Part shown: positions 1 to 9,335 of the stretch, in pieces | Layout: the number at the start of each line of letters is the position of its first letter | Position numbering within the stretch: position 1 is the first letter of the stretch | Source of the DNA: Litorilituus sediminis | Lineage (GTDB): Bacteria > Pseudomonadota > Gammaproteobacteria > Enterobacterales > Alteromonadaceae | Length of the DNA stretch: 64,000 nt | Assembly (NCBI RefSeq): GCF_004295665.1 | Contig: NZ_CP034759.1 | Span: 496,001-560,000 of the forward strand | Direction: 5' to 3' | The notes under the pieces: model-generated | The model's database searches: none | Told to the model about the DNA's origin: nothing | The model's input: only the letters and a program-made list of their open reading frames with translations | Translations under genes and position numbers: made by a program

Positions 1-896
1 TTTGCTTTATCTTGTGCTAATTGCAAAGCAATTTTTTCTTGCTCATAAGCCTCTGCTTTACTGGCAAAAATGTTAGTAAGTTGCAGGCTTATCTGAGCAT
101 ATTTATCAATAAAACTCGCTTTGTCTTCTGATGTTAAGTCATTAAGATCATCAGCTATACTATGCCACTGACTTTCTAACTCGGCTTTTTTCGCTAAGTA
201 AACGCTATAATCGCGTACTTCTTTTAATGCTAATAACTTAGATACCAGTAACTGTGCTTGTTTTTTAATTTTTACTGGTTTGTCTCGCTCTTTAGCAATA
301 TCGGCAAGTTTCTCGGTAATAATATCAGCAATATCTTCACTGCTGGTTTTCTTCAGTAATTTTTCCAGTAAGGCTGGCTCTGTGATTGAGTCCAGTATCT
401 CTCGCTTAACTACATCACTTTTATGGGCAAAGGTATTAATAATGAGTTGTTGGGTACTGCTAGTTTGCGTACTTCTCTTCTCTTTTAATAACTTAAACAA
501 TGACAATACAATAGCATCTGACTGCTCTTTATCTAGCCAAGCATCAAGCTCTTGTGTGCTTAACTGAGTATTAGCGAGATAAGCTAATTTTTGCTCTTCT
601 GTAAGCTTATTCTGCTGCTGACCATAGAGCATGTCTTGAACTTGCTTTTGAGCAAAGCTTTTTACCTTACTCTGACTATTATTTTGACTGGCATTAACAT
701 ATTCACTAAAGTCGGCTAATTTGATTAAAGCAGCACGTCTGACCATGTCGCTGTCATCATGAGCAATTAAGTCTAAAAGGATCGCTCGGCCAGTATTATC
801 GTCAATGCTGAGTTCATCATTAATAGCGGCAATACGTACAGTGCTATCTTTACTTTGCCATTTGTTTTTACTTTTAAATAAAGAAGAAAATATCAT
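1..896 (-). CDS. DUF349 domain protein, N-terminal part (runs off left edge)
   Basis: An open frame reads leftward from an ATG at 896-894 and stays open to the window edge, giving about 298 residues without a stop. The protein begins MIFSSLFKSKNKWQSKDSTV, followed by a repeat-like helical stretch (RAALIKLADFS), and is rich in Lys, Glu, Gln and Ala. The start and the WHSIADDLNDL-type segment near residue 245 match what I recall of gammaproteobacterial DUF349 proteins, which carry N-terminal HEAT-like helices and then DUF349 repeats. Only the N-terminal part is visible, so the repeats cannot be counted. It lies 29 bases beyond the DUF1315 gene on the same strand and is probably cotranscribed with it. 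The family function is not well established. No signal peptide or membrane segment is seen. Confidence 0.7.
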   Translation of the reverse strand, partial: MIFSSLFKSKNKWQSKDSTVRIAAINDELSIDDNTGRAILLDLIAHDDSDMVRRAALIKLADFSEYVNASQNNSQSKVKSFAQKQVQDMLYGQQQNKLTEEQKLAYLANTQLSTQELDAWLDKEQSDAIVLSLFKLLKEKRSTQTSSTQQLIINTFAHKSDVVKREILDSITEPALLEKLLKKTSSEDIADIITEKLADIAKERDKPVKIKKQAQLLVSKLLALKEVRDYSVYLAKKAELESQWHSIADDLNDLTSEDKASFIDKYAQISLQLTNIFASKAEAYEQEKIALQLAQDKA

Positions 897-925
897 GTCG
901 ATTGTTTCGTATGTTTATCAATGTA

Positions 926-1273
926 TTAAAGTTCAGTAAAACGAGCTATATCTTGCTCGCTTGGCATATAGACTTCTTCTTCACGCGTAGCAGGTTTTGC
1001 ACAAGGCGTGATTTCTTCATCTTTATTCGCACCGGAAAACTCAGCTTTCAGCTCTCTTTTACTTTTTTCAACGATATGACCATTAGCGCCTATGGTTAAC
1101 ATTTGATCATTATCTAAATGACGTGCTTGATAAGCCATAATTAGCTGTAAGGCTGTTTGTTGCTGTGCTTTATCTACGGGCGTGCCTTCAGGCCACTTAC
1201 CTGTTTCAGCAGCACATTTCAGACGGTTATACATGTCCTCAGACATGTTATCTACAGTATTGATCAAATCCAT
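926..1273 (-). CDS. DUF1315 family protein (YeaC-like)
   Basis: This 115-residue soluble protein begins MDLINTVDNMSEDMYNRLKC. It contains the signature GKWPEG followed by LQLIMAYQARHL, which I recognise from E. coli YeaC (DUF1315). The E. coli protein is about 90 residues; this one has an extra C-terminal tail containing CAKPATREEEVYMPSEQDIA. No enzymatic motif is visible and the function is unknown. It lies 2 bases after the zinc-ribbon gene and 29 bases before the DUF349 gene, so the three are probably one transcript. The family call is strong; a role cannot be given. Confidence 0.75.
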   Translation of the reverse strand: MDLINTVDNMSEDMYNRLKCAAETGKWPEGTPVDKAQQQTALQLIMAYQARHLDNDQMLTIGANGHIVEKSKRELKAEFSGANKDEEITPCAKPATREEEVYMPSEQDIARFTEL

Positions 1274-1275
1274 AA

Positions 1276-1599
1276 CTAATTACTTTTTCTTTTATTAAAC
1301 ACAAGCATAATGCGAACAACAATATACATAATAAAGCCAACAACTGTGCTTACTGTTGCCATTGTGTGTTGCCATGATTCACTTGGCATTTTGTACATAA
1401 ACAAAAAACCACCACAAAATAATAACATGGCAACAAAAGAAAACGTCATTAAACGTTGTGCCTGATGAATTTTGTTAATTTTATTTAAGGTAGCCATCTT
1501 ATCTTCGTCAAGCTCTTGCAGAGCAAGATCACAATGACTACAAACTTTCGCTTTATCAGAGATTTTCTTTTTACAACCTGGGCAATTTATTACAGCCAT
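1276..1599 (-). CDS. Zinc-ribbon membrane protein
   Basis: This 107-residue protein opens with a four-cysteine zinc ribbon, CPGCKKKISDKAKVCSHC, at residues 6-23. A hydrophilic, probably helical stretch (DEDKMATLNKINKIHQAQR) follows, then two hydrophobic segments at about residues 50-68 and 82-99 that should be membrane helices. The likely topology places the ribbon in the cytoplasm with the helices as an anchor. Small proteins of this layout are common and usually uncharacterised. It is the first gene of the probable three-gene unit with the DUF1315 and DUF349 genes. The domain reading is secure; the function is unknown. Confidence 0.65.
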   Translation of the reverse strand: MAVINCPGCKKKISDKAKVCSHCDLALQELDEDKMATLNKINKIHQAQRLMTFSFVAMLLFCGGFLFMYKMPSESWQHTMATVSTVVGFIMYIVVRIMLVFNKRKSN

Positions 1600-1919
1600 T
1601 TATTTTCTCGTCTAATTTAAAGCTGCTACAGCAAGTTAACCTAGCAGTTGATAACAGATACCACTACCACAGCTATTAAAAAAGCTGTGCAGTATATGAG
1701 AGTCAAAGGATTATACCCGACATGATAGGCTAATTCACTAGCTGTATAGAGAAATTAGCCATGATATTGAGGGGTGTCAAAGCAAAGCGTTTTCCCCGCT
1801 TTTTTATCTAATTATTGCCTGCTTTAGTTATTTGTTACAGCCTGATTTTATCTACAAAAAAGCCAGCTAATCTCAATAATTAGCTGGCTTAGGTGTTAAT
1901 TTATCAAGTTTAGCTTGAC
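1600..1919. other. Intergenic region with terminator of the AGCS gene
   Basis: These 320 bases contain no credible coding frame. The right-hand part holds the intrinsic terminator of the upstream symporter gene (listed separately). The remainder should hold the promoter of the leftward zinc-ribbon/DUF1315/DUF349 unit, but I could not pick out convincing -35/-10 hexamers. No repeats or RNA genes were recognised. Confidence 0.5.
1854..1890 (-). terminator. Rho-independent terminator of the AGCS gene
   Basis: A perfect 12-bp inverted repeat (AAGCCAGCTAAT at 1860-1871 and ATTAGCTGGCTT at 1879-1890) encloses a 7-base loop. On the minus strand it is followed by a run of T. It lies about 30 bases after the symporter stop codon. 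Confidence 0.85.
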
Positions 1920-3425
1920 TTAACTTTTACTACTCTGGTCTTTCTCAAACTTTTCTTCCCAGAAAGTCGCATTTTCTATACCTAATTTTTTAGGATCAAA
2001 GGTAAATGTCTTAACGCCTTCTTCTTGCTGTCTTTCGTAGTCTTTCAAGGCTTTTAAGGCAGGTTTTGACATAAAGAAAATAATCAAAATACCAATAATG
2101 TTCAGCCATGCCATAAGGCCAACACCTATATCACCCATACCCCAAGCAATACTTGCAGCTTTTACCGTGCCGTAAAACGTAGCTGAGATAATAACCACTT
2201 TTAGGATAAAAATGCCCGCCGGTAACTTAAAAGTACGCTTAATGTAGTAAACGTTGTTTTCAGCAATAAAGTAATAAGCCAGAATCGTGGTAAAGGCGAA
2301 GAAGAATAATGCTAAGGCAACAAACGGCTTACCTACGCCTGTAAATACGCTATCTACTGCCATTTGTGTATATGCTGGACCATTAGTAATGACATCGGCA
2401 GCTAGGTTTTGCACGATAAACGTTTCTCCCGCGCCATGTACATTATAGGTACCAGTAATTAAGATCATAAATGCCGTAGCAGAGCATACAAATAATGTAT
2501 CGATATAAACAGAAAATGCTTGTACTAGGCCTTGTTGTGCTGGGTGATCAACTTCTGCTGCTGCAGCGGCATGAGGGCCTGTACCTTGACCTGCTTCATT
2601 TGAGTAAACACCACGCTTTACACCCCAACCTATCGCTGCGCCAACACCAGCCATCGGCGTAAAAGCATCGCCAATAATTAACATAACCACGCCCGGTAAT
2701 TGATCTATATTTAAACCTATGATGATTAATGAAATTAAAATGTAAGCCAATGCCATAAAAGGCACAACCACTTGAGTAAAGTTAGCAATACGCTTAATAC
2801 CACCAAAAATGATAAAGCCAAGTAATAAGACAATACCTGTCGCAGTGTAAAGCTTGGCATAACTGATTGCACCAAAAGCAGTATTTATTGTTTGCGTATT
2901 GCCAAAGACTTGCTCTATTGCAGTTGCGATAGTGTTAGATTGCACCATAGGCAGCATAACACCTGTTGCAATGATGGTAGCAACGGCAAAAACCCATGCG
3001 TACCACTTCTGCCCCATCGCTTTTTCAATATAATAAGCTGGACCACCATGGTATTTTCCATCATGCTCTTCTTTATAAATTTGCGCATTGGTGGACTCAA
3101 TATAAGCGGTTGCTGCGCCAAAAAATGCTACTATCCACATCCAGAAAACGGCACCTGGGCCACCAAAACCAATCGCTGCGGCCACACCTGCAATGTTACC
3201 GGCACCGACACGACCAGATAATGACACCGCTAACGCTTGAAATGATGAAATGCCCTGCTCCGAGCTTTTACCTGACATTAACAAGCGCCACATTTCAGTA
3301 AAATGGCGAATTTGAACAAAGCGTGTAACAACAGTGAAAAAAAGACCTGCACCCAAACACAAATAAATAAGGGCCGAGGACCATATATAACCATTTATGG
3401 TATTGACTATTTCCTGCACTTCCAA
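1920..3425 (-). CDS. Sodium:alanine (amino acid) symporter, AGCS family
   Basis: This 501-residue polytopic membrane protein has about 10-11 hydrophobic helices. It carries the AGCS signatures: GRVGAGNIAGVA near residue 70, the GGPAYYIEKAMG segment near residue 127, and NEAGQGTGPHAAAAAEVDHP followed by QGLVQAFSVYIDTL near residue 275. Family members import alanine or glycine with sodium across the inner membrane. The length is typical. It forms a single-gene unit with its own terminator. Together with the alanine dehydrogenase at 13.4 kb it would support growth on alanine; that link is inferred from function, not from adjacency. Substrate choice within the family cannot be read from sequence alone. 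Confidence 0.93.
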   Translation of the reverse strand: MEVQEIVNTINGYIWSSALIYLCLGAGLFFTVVTRFVQIRHFTEMWRLLMSGKSSEQGISSFQALAVSLSGRVGAGNIAGVAAAIGFGGPGAVFWMWIVAFFGAATAYIESTNAQIYKEEHDGKYHGGPAYYIEKAMGQKWYAWVFAVATIIATGVMLPMVQSNTIATAIEQVFGNTQTINTAFGAISYAKLYTATGIVLLLGFIIFGGIKRIANFTQVVVPFMALAYILISLIIIGLNIDQLPGVVMLIIGDAFTPMAGVGAAIGWGVKRGVYSNEAGQGTGPHAAAAAEVDHPAQQGLVQAFSVYIDTLFVCSATAFMILITGTYNVHGAGETFIVQNLAADVITNGPAYTQMAVDSVFTGVGKPFVALALFFFAFTTILAYYFIAENNVYYIKRTFKLPAGIFILKVVIISATFYGTVKAASIAWGMGDIGVGLMAWLNIIGILIIFFMSKPALKALKDYERQQEEGVKTFTFDPKKLGIENATFWEEKFEKDQSSKS

Positions 3426-3483
3426 CTCCTGATATTTTTATTATGATTTTTTAATTATTAACTACTAATACGCAAGCTAAAAC

Positions 3484-3527
3484 AAAAAAGCAATAGGCCA
3501 AGTCATTATCTTGCTGCCTATTGCTTT
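3484..3527 (-). terminator. Rho-independent terminator of the M14 peptidase gene
   Basis: The 12-bp arms AAAGCAATAGGC (3487-3498) and GCCTATTGCTTT (3516-3527) flank a 17-base loop. On the minus strand the second arm runs into TTTTTT. It lies 40 bases after the peptidase stop. Confidence 0.8.
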
Positions 3528-3566
3528 TATTTAGCCATCAATATGAATACTATTTACGGCAATAAC

Positions 3567-4709
3567 TTAACGTAATTCATCAACCATATGATAAACACCA
3601 GTTAAGAAATCACGCCCTAATAAACTACTGCGTGTATCAGACCAACCGACAGTAGCATCGGGTAATAAGTCGTTATCCTTAAACGGCATTTCAACCGTGT
3701 AAGCTAAACACTTAAACTGATTACCTACCCAGTTTGTGCCAACTGTCGGGTTTGCTTTGCCCGGCTCGTCTTTCTCATAACCGCGATCATCTTGAAACTC
3801 AGGTGTGATAGCTAATAAAATTTCTTTAAACTTATCTTCAAGTGCCTTATGACGTTCATCGTAAGCAACAACACCTTCACAACCTGCTAAGAAGTTTACT
3901 GGCAAGGCTTCATCACCATGAATGTCTAAAAACATATCGATACCTGTTTCAAACATTTTTTCACGCACTAAGAAAACTTCCGGGCTACGTTCCATGCTTG
4001 GCTCTAACCATTCTCTGTTTAGGTTTGCGCCGACAGCATTAGTACGCAGGTGACCGCGAACACTGCCGTCTGGATTCATATTCGGTACAATATAGAACAC
4101 AGCTTTATTTAATAACGCTCTGGCAACACCGTCATCTTCATCAAGTAATCGATCAATAAAACCTTCAATGAACCACTCTGCCATGGTTTCACCTGGGTGT
4201 TGACGAGCAGTTAACCAAATTGTTTTTTTACCTTCGCCTTCTTGACCTATTTTTAATAAGCTCATATCACGACCGTCTAGTGTTTGTCCTAACACTTGCA
4301 ACTGACAGTCTGGGCTCATTTGTGCACTGTGTACTAGATCTTGATGACGCTCATAACTATAAGGTGAGAAATAGGCAAAATACACAGAATCATATTCTGG
4401 TGCTAAGGTAAAAGTCAGGGTTTTACCGTCATAAGTGGTTGGTACTCTAAACCAATGGTCTCTATCGTAAGACGCTACGGCTTGATAATCTTCCCAACCT
4501 TCAACATAAGCTGCATCACCAGCATTGATAATATGCATAACATGCTCAGGACGTTCACCATTTTCTGCGGGATCAGTTTGTAATTTAAAATGGAACCACT
4601 GGTAAAAGTCAGACTGATTATCGTGTTTGATTTCTAATTGGATATTTGAAGGATCAGACGCCTCAATAACGCGGATATTACCGCTATCAAAATTGTCAGA
4701 GATTTGCAT
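3567..4709 (-). CDS. M14 family metallocarboxypeptidase, cytosolic type
   Basis: This is a zinc carboxypeptidase of the M14 family, of the kind resembling cytosolic carboxypeptidases. With the start at the ATG at 4709 it has 380 residues. It has an N-terminal beta domain (MQISDNFDSGNIRVIEA) and then the peptidase domain. Predicted zinc ligands are H171 and E174 in TARQHPGETMAEW and H264 in LDIHGDE. The substrate-binding NR pair is in GANLNREW near residue 232, and the likely catalytic Glu is E340 in YTVEMPFK. The frame stays open to a GTG at 4769, but the 20 extra residues look like translated leader, and family proteins start at the FDSGNI segment. No signal peptide is seen, so it should act in the cytoplasm. 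The substrate is unknown; bacterial members are poorly characterised. Confidence 0.85.
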   Translation of the reverse strand: MQISDNFDSGNIRVIEASDPSNIQLEIKHDNQSDFYQWFHFKLQTDPAENGERPEHVMHIINAGDAAYVEGWEDYQAVASYDRDHWFRVPTTYDGKTLTFTLAPEYDSVYFAYFSPYSYERHQDLVHSAQMSPDCQLQVLGQTLDGRDMSLLKIGQEGEGKKTIWLTARQHPGETMAEWFIEGFIDRLLDEDDGVARALLNKAVFYIVPNMNPDGSVRGHLRTNAVGANLNREWLEPSMERSPEVFLVREKMFETGIDMFLDIHGDEALPVNFLAGCEGVVAYDERHKALEDKFKEILLAITPEFQDDRGYEKDEPGKANPTVGTNWVGNQFKCLAYTVEMPFKDNDLLPDATVGWSDTRSSLLGRDFLTGVYHMVDELR

Positions 4710-4832
4710 ATTATTAACATCTTTGTTTGAAATGAAAGTGACAGTGTACACAAACAAAAGACAGATCACTACTGCCGGTAAGACATTAATAGTCGTGTGT
4801 TAACGAATTAACACGATTCAGTAAATAAACCA

Positions 4833-5411
4833 TTACAATATTAATGAGCGTAAATACAGGCCTAATTCACTTGAGTAGCCCATGGATTTTGCCGTAATCA
4901 CATTTTGCTTATTCAACACATAATAGCTTGGGTAGCCTGTAATGGAGAATGCCTTTTTAATTCCTTCATTCCCTAATGCCACAGGAAAAGTAAGCTGATG
5001 CTTTGAGGTAAACTTTGCCACTTCATCATCGTCGATATAATCTAATGCGATAGCAACCACTTTAATCGCTTTATTATCTTCATGTAGCGCTTGTAAATTG
5101 CGGATACTGGCGTGACAAACCTGACACCAAGGAGCAAAGAAATACAACACGGTTGTTTTACCTTGGGCAAACAAAGACACGGTATTATTATCTAAGGTGG
5201 TAACCGCATTAAAGTCAGCATTATACTGCTCAACAATATGGGTATCTGTTGCTAACATACTGGTTTCTCGAAAATAAGAAACTAGCTGGAAAGCTAAAAA
5301 AAAGATAATGGCTTGAATAAGTAAACTACGCAACACGGCTTTTCCTTCAGCTATTGGATTGAAAAACTCACTTCGCTTTATTAGACCTGAAACAATAGCA
5401 TTTGTGTTCAT
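4833..5411 (-). CDS. Membrane-anchored thioredoxin-like (TlpA/ResA-type) protein
   Basis: This 192-residue protein has an uncleaved-looking membrane helix at about residues 27-46 and then a thioredoxin fold. The redox motif is W95-C96-Q-V-C99-H and the cis-proline loop is GYPSYYV with P161. The topology predicts a periplasmic thiol-disulfide domain tethered to the inner membrane, as in TlpA or ResA proteins that reduce or maintain cysteines of envelope proteins. It lies just downstream of the serS terminator and upstream of the M14 gene, with no partner such as a DsbD or cytochrome c maturation gene nearby, so its client is unknown. The gene may depend on readthrough from serS or on a promoter overlapping the hairpin. 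Confidence 0.8.
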   Translation of the reverse strand: MNTNAIVSGLIKRSEFFNPIAEGKAVLRSLLIQAIIFFLAFQLVSYFRETSMLATDTHIVEQYNADFNAVTTLDNNTVSLFAQGKTTVLYFFAPWCQVCHASIRNLQALHEDNKAIKVVAIALDYIDDDEVAKFTSKHQLTFPVALGNEGIKKAFSITGYPSYYVLNKQNVITAKSMGYSSELGLYLRSLIL

Positions 5412-5431
5412 TGAACCAATATTTTTGCCTA

Positions 5432-5466
5432 AATAAAAATGCCGATAATAACTATTATCGGCATTT
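5432..5466 (-). terminator. Rho-independent terminator of serS
   Basis: The arms AAATGCCGATAATA (5437-5450) and TATTATCGGCATTT (5453-5466) form a near-continuous hairpin, with a T-rich tail on the minus strand. It sits 27 bases after the serS stop and 26 bases before the redoxin start. Confidence 0.8.
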
Positions 5467-5492
5467 GCATAAAACGCTACCAGCTTGGCATA

Positions 5493-6779
<1,287 letters not shown>

Positions 6780-6811
6780 TCACGTTATTTGTTGAAATGT
6801 TATAAAAATTT

Positions 6812-7213
6812 TTATTTACTGAAAAAGGATACCAAATATAAACCTAAGCCTGCAGCACACAAGCATAAGCACACATTTAAAAGTACATTCAATACCGCTT
6901 TTAATACTTCACCTTGCTGCAAAAGCAACAAGGTATCTAATGAGAAGGTCGAAAAGGTGGTAAATGCCCCTAAAAAACCTATTCCTATTAATGTTCTATG
7001 AACATTAATATCTATTATTTCTTGCTCTATTAATTGATAAAGCAGCCCCATTATAAATGAGCCAGAGATATTAACCAGCAAAGTTGCAAAAGGGAATCCT
7101 TTTCCTAACCAATTGAGTATTAATTGTGAAATATAAAAGCGTAAGCTTGCGCCACAAGCACCGCCAATGGCAACGAAAGCATATAAAGTGAAGTTACTTA
7201 TAGCGCTGCTCAT
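6812..7213 (-). CDS. crcB: Fluoride ion channel CrcB/Fluc
   Basis: This 133-residue membrane protein has four hydrophobic helices and the CrcB signatures [13 protein letters not shown] near residue 17, [15 protein letters not shown] near residue 42 and [16 protein letters not shown] near residue 79. Fluc channels are dual-topology dimers that let fluoride leave the cell. The start overlaps the 3' end of rarA by 20 bases, which suggests translational coupling. No fluoride riboswitch is expected or seen, because the gene lies inside an operon. Its insertion between rarA and serS differs from the E. coli order. Confidence 0.93.
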   Translation of the reverse strand: MSSAISNFTLYAFVAIGGACGASLRFYISQLILNWLGKGFPFATLLVNISGSFIMGLLYQLIEQEIIDINVHRTLIGIGFLGAFTTFSTFSLDTLLLLQQGEVLKAVLNVLLNVCLCLCAAGLGLYLVSFFSK

Positions 7214-8642
7214 AACTATCCCTATTTAATTTTTCTAAATACTCTAACTTATCCTTTAATTGCATTTCTAAACCTCGATCTGTTGGCTGGTAAAATTTTG
7301 TATGGCTATCATCAGCATAAGCTAATGCTTCTGGAAAATAATTTTCACCTGCAGCAAAGGCATTGGCTTCATTATGCGCATAGCGATAATCCTGACCGTG
7401 CCCTAACTCTTTGGTTAAGTTACTGGTAGCATTTTTTAAATGCAGCGGTACGTCTAAATCACTGGTTTGTTTGGCAACCACTAATGCTTGTTTAAACGCA
7501 GAATAAACAGCATTACTTTTTGGTGCTAACGCCATATAAACTGCCGCTTGCGCTATAGCACGCTCGCCTTCGCTTGGGCCAACGCGATGAAAGGTATCCC
7601 AGGCATTAACGGCTAGTTGCATTGCTCGAGGATCGGCATTACCTATATCTTCACTGGCAATAGCGAGTAAGCGTCGTGCCACATATAAGGCATCACCACC
7701 AGCATTTAAAATTCTTGCATACCAATAAAGCGCGGCATCGGGTGATGAACCTCGAACAGACTTGTGAAAAGCACTGATAAGATCGTAAAAAGCATCGCCA
7801 CCTTTGTCATACAGAGCAATTTTACTGCCAGCGACCTGTTCAATAAGCGCAGCGGTTATCACTTTAGTATTTTCATTAATATCGCTCGTACTATCGAGAC
7901 TATTTTCTAACAAGTTAAGCAAACGTCTGGCATCGCCATCAGCGCGTTTAATTAAACTTTGTCTGGCATCCGTGTCTAATTTAATCGCTAGCTGTTGTTC
8001 ATTTTCACAAAAATCTAAGGCTCTAGTTAAAACCTGCTGTAATTCGGTATCGGTTAGCTTTTTCAGCGTATAAACACGTGCGCGAGATAAAATAGCTTTG
8101 TTTAACTCAAATGCCGGGTTTTCTGTAGTTGCGCCAATAAAAATAATGGTGCCATCTTCTATATAAGGTAAAAACGCATCCTGCTGCGCTTTATTAAAGC
8201 GATGAACTTCATCAACAAATAAAATCGTCCGCGTTTTACCCGAGCTGTTATTGACTCTTTGCTTAGCATTTTCTATTGCTTGACGAATTTCTTTGATACC
8301 TGAGGTTACCGCAGAGACACGCTCAATTTCGGCGTCAACATGATGCGCGATAATCTCCGCAAGGGTTGTTTTACCTGTACCTGGCGGTCCCCAAAAAATA
8401 AGTGAGTGACAATGACCTTGAACAATAGCCTGCTGAAGCGGTGAGCCTGAAGATAAAATATGCTGTTGACCAACATACTCTGTTAAATCTTTAGGTCGTA
8501 ACTTGGCCGCTAGTGGTAATATTACCGCACTAGCGCCCTTGCCTTCAGCACTTTTACTCTGCTTAACAGCTTGCGCGGCAAACTCATCACCAAAATCTAA
8601 CAAGCCATTATCTGGCTTGTTGCCACTATCGTTTGTCTTCAA
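7194..8642 (-). CDS. rarA: Replication-associated recombination protein A (RarA/MgsA), AAA+ ATPase
   Basis: This 482-residue AAA+ ATPase has Walker [11 protein letters not shown] at residues 84-93, Walker [11 protein letters not shown], and the sensor segment [14 protein letters not shown]. The C-terminal region carries the MgsA tetramerisation features ([32 protein letters not shown]). RarA acts at stalled replication forks. The protein is about 30 residues longer at the N-terminus than E. coli RarA. Residues 1-42 before [10 protein letters not shown] are low complexity and may be a genuine extension or an overlong start. It overlaps lolA upstream (17 bases) and crcB downstream (20 bases), so the run is tightly coupled. 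Confidence 0.95.
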   Translation of the reverse strand: MKTNDSGNKPDNGLLDFGDEFAAQAVKQSKSAEGKGASAVILPLAAKLRPKDLTEYVGQQHILSSGSPLQQAIVQGHCHSLIFWGPPGTGKTTLAEIIAHHVDAEIERVSAVTSGIKEIRQAIENAKQRVNNSSGKTRTILFVDEVHRFNKAQQDAFLPYIEDGTIIFIGATTENPAFELNKAILSRARVYTLKKLTDTELQQVLTRALDFCENEQQLAIKLDTDARQSLIKRADGDARRLLNLLENSLDSTSDINENTKVITAALIEQVAGSKIALYDKGGDAFYDLISAFHKSVRGSSPDAALYWYARILNAGGDALYVARRLLAIASEDIGNADPRAMQLAVNAWDTFHRVGPSEGERAIAQAAVYMALAPKSNAVYSAFKQALVVAKQTSDLDVPLHLKNATSNLTKELGHGQDYRYAHNEANAFAAGENYFPEALAYADDSHTKFYQPTDRGLEMQLKDKLEYLEKLNRDSYEQRYK

Positions 8643-9312
8643 GCCTTACGCCTTCTGGTAATGTAAACTGAAATAAATCTTCTGCTGGTACTTTGCTTTG
8701 TTGATACTGCGTTAATTCAATTTGACTTAGCTGCCCTGTTGCATCTTTAAAGGAAAATGATTTAATCGCATTGCCATTAAAAGTAACAGTTAAGCTTTTT
8801 ATTTGGCTATCTTCTTTTTTCGGTGTAATAACAAAAGCAACGTCGTTCTGAGTGCTTTGTTCTTTAGGTATAGCAACTTCATTTACCTGATACTGCTGCC
8901 AAAGAGAGATATCATCATTGGTTAGTAATAAGATAGGCGTATTATCAATTGATTTTGCCAGTGAATAAGCCGTTGCTTGATCGATAAACGGGTCATAAAA
9001 CCACAAGGTTTCACCATCACTGATAATAAAAGTTTCATCTGGCGAGGTGGTTTGCCAATTAACTAAATTGGGCTTACTAATTGCGAGCTTGCCAGCACCT
9101 TGCTGAATAAGTTCACCTTCTTCAGTGTAAATACTCTGGCTAAACTGGGCACTAAAATACTTAATACCAGCAAGCTTTGCCATTAACTGGCTTTTACTTG
9201 CTGTTAACGCTTGCGTACTTGGGCTATGTGTATCAGCTTGTACATTTAGGGAAAATAATGCTGAACTGACTATTGATACTGTACCAATAGTATTAATTAA
9301 TCTTTTACTCAT
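8626..9312 (-). CDS. lolA: Outer-membrane lipoprotein carrier protein LolA
   Basis: This 228-residue periplasmic protein has a Sec signal peptide ending near residue 26 (SLNVQA, then DTHSPS). The mature part has the LolA half-barrel pattern: [42 protein letters not shown] and [16 protein letters not shown]. LolA takes lipoproteins released by LolCDE and carries them across the periplasm to LolB. The position directly after ftsK and before rarA matches the E. coli order. The identification is secure. Confidence 0.93.
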   Translation of the reverse strand: MSKRLINTIGTVSIVSSALFSLNVQADTHSPSTQALTASKSQLMAKLAGIKYFSAQFSQSIYTEEGELIQQGAGKLAISKPNLVNWQTTSPDETFIISDGETLWFYDPFIDQATAYSLAKSIDNTPILLLTNDDISLWQQYQVNEVAIPKEQSTQNDVAFVITPKKEDSQIKSLTVTFNGNAIKSFSFKDATGQLSQIELTQYQQSKVPAEDLFQFTLPEGVRLEDKR

Positions 9313-9335
9313 GTAATTAGAATTTAATCCTGTTT

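Noticed and set aside
280..567. 95-residue plus-strand open frame near the left edge
   Set aside because: It is antisense to the DUF349 gene, whose minus-strand frame is open throughout and begins with a recognisable N-terminus.
4710..4769. 20-residue N-terminal extension of the M14 peptidase from a GTG
   Set aside because: The extra residues look like translated leader and the family start matches the ATG at 4709.
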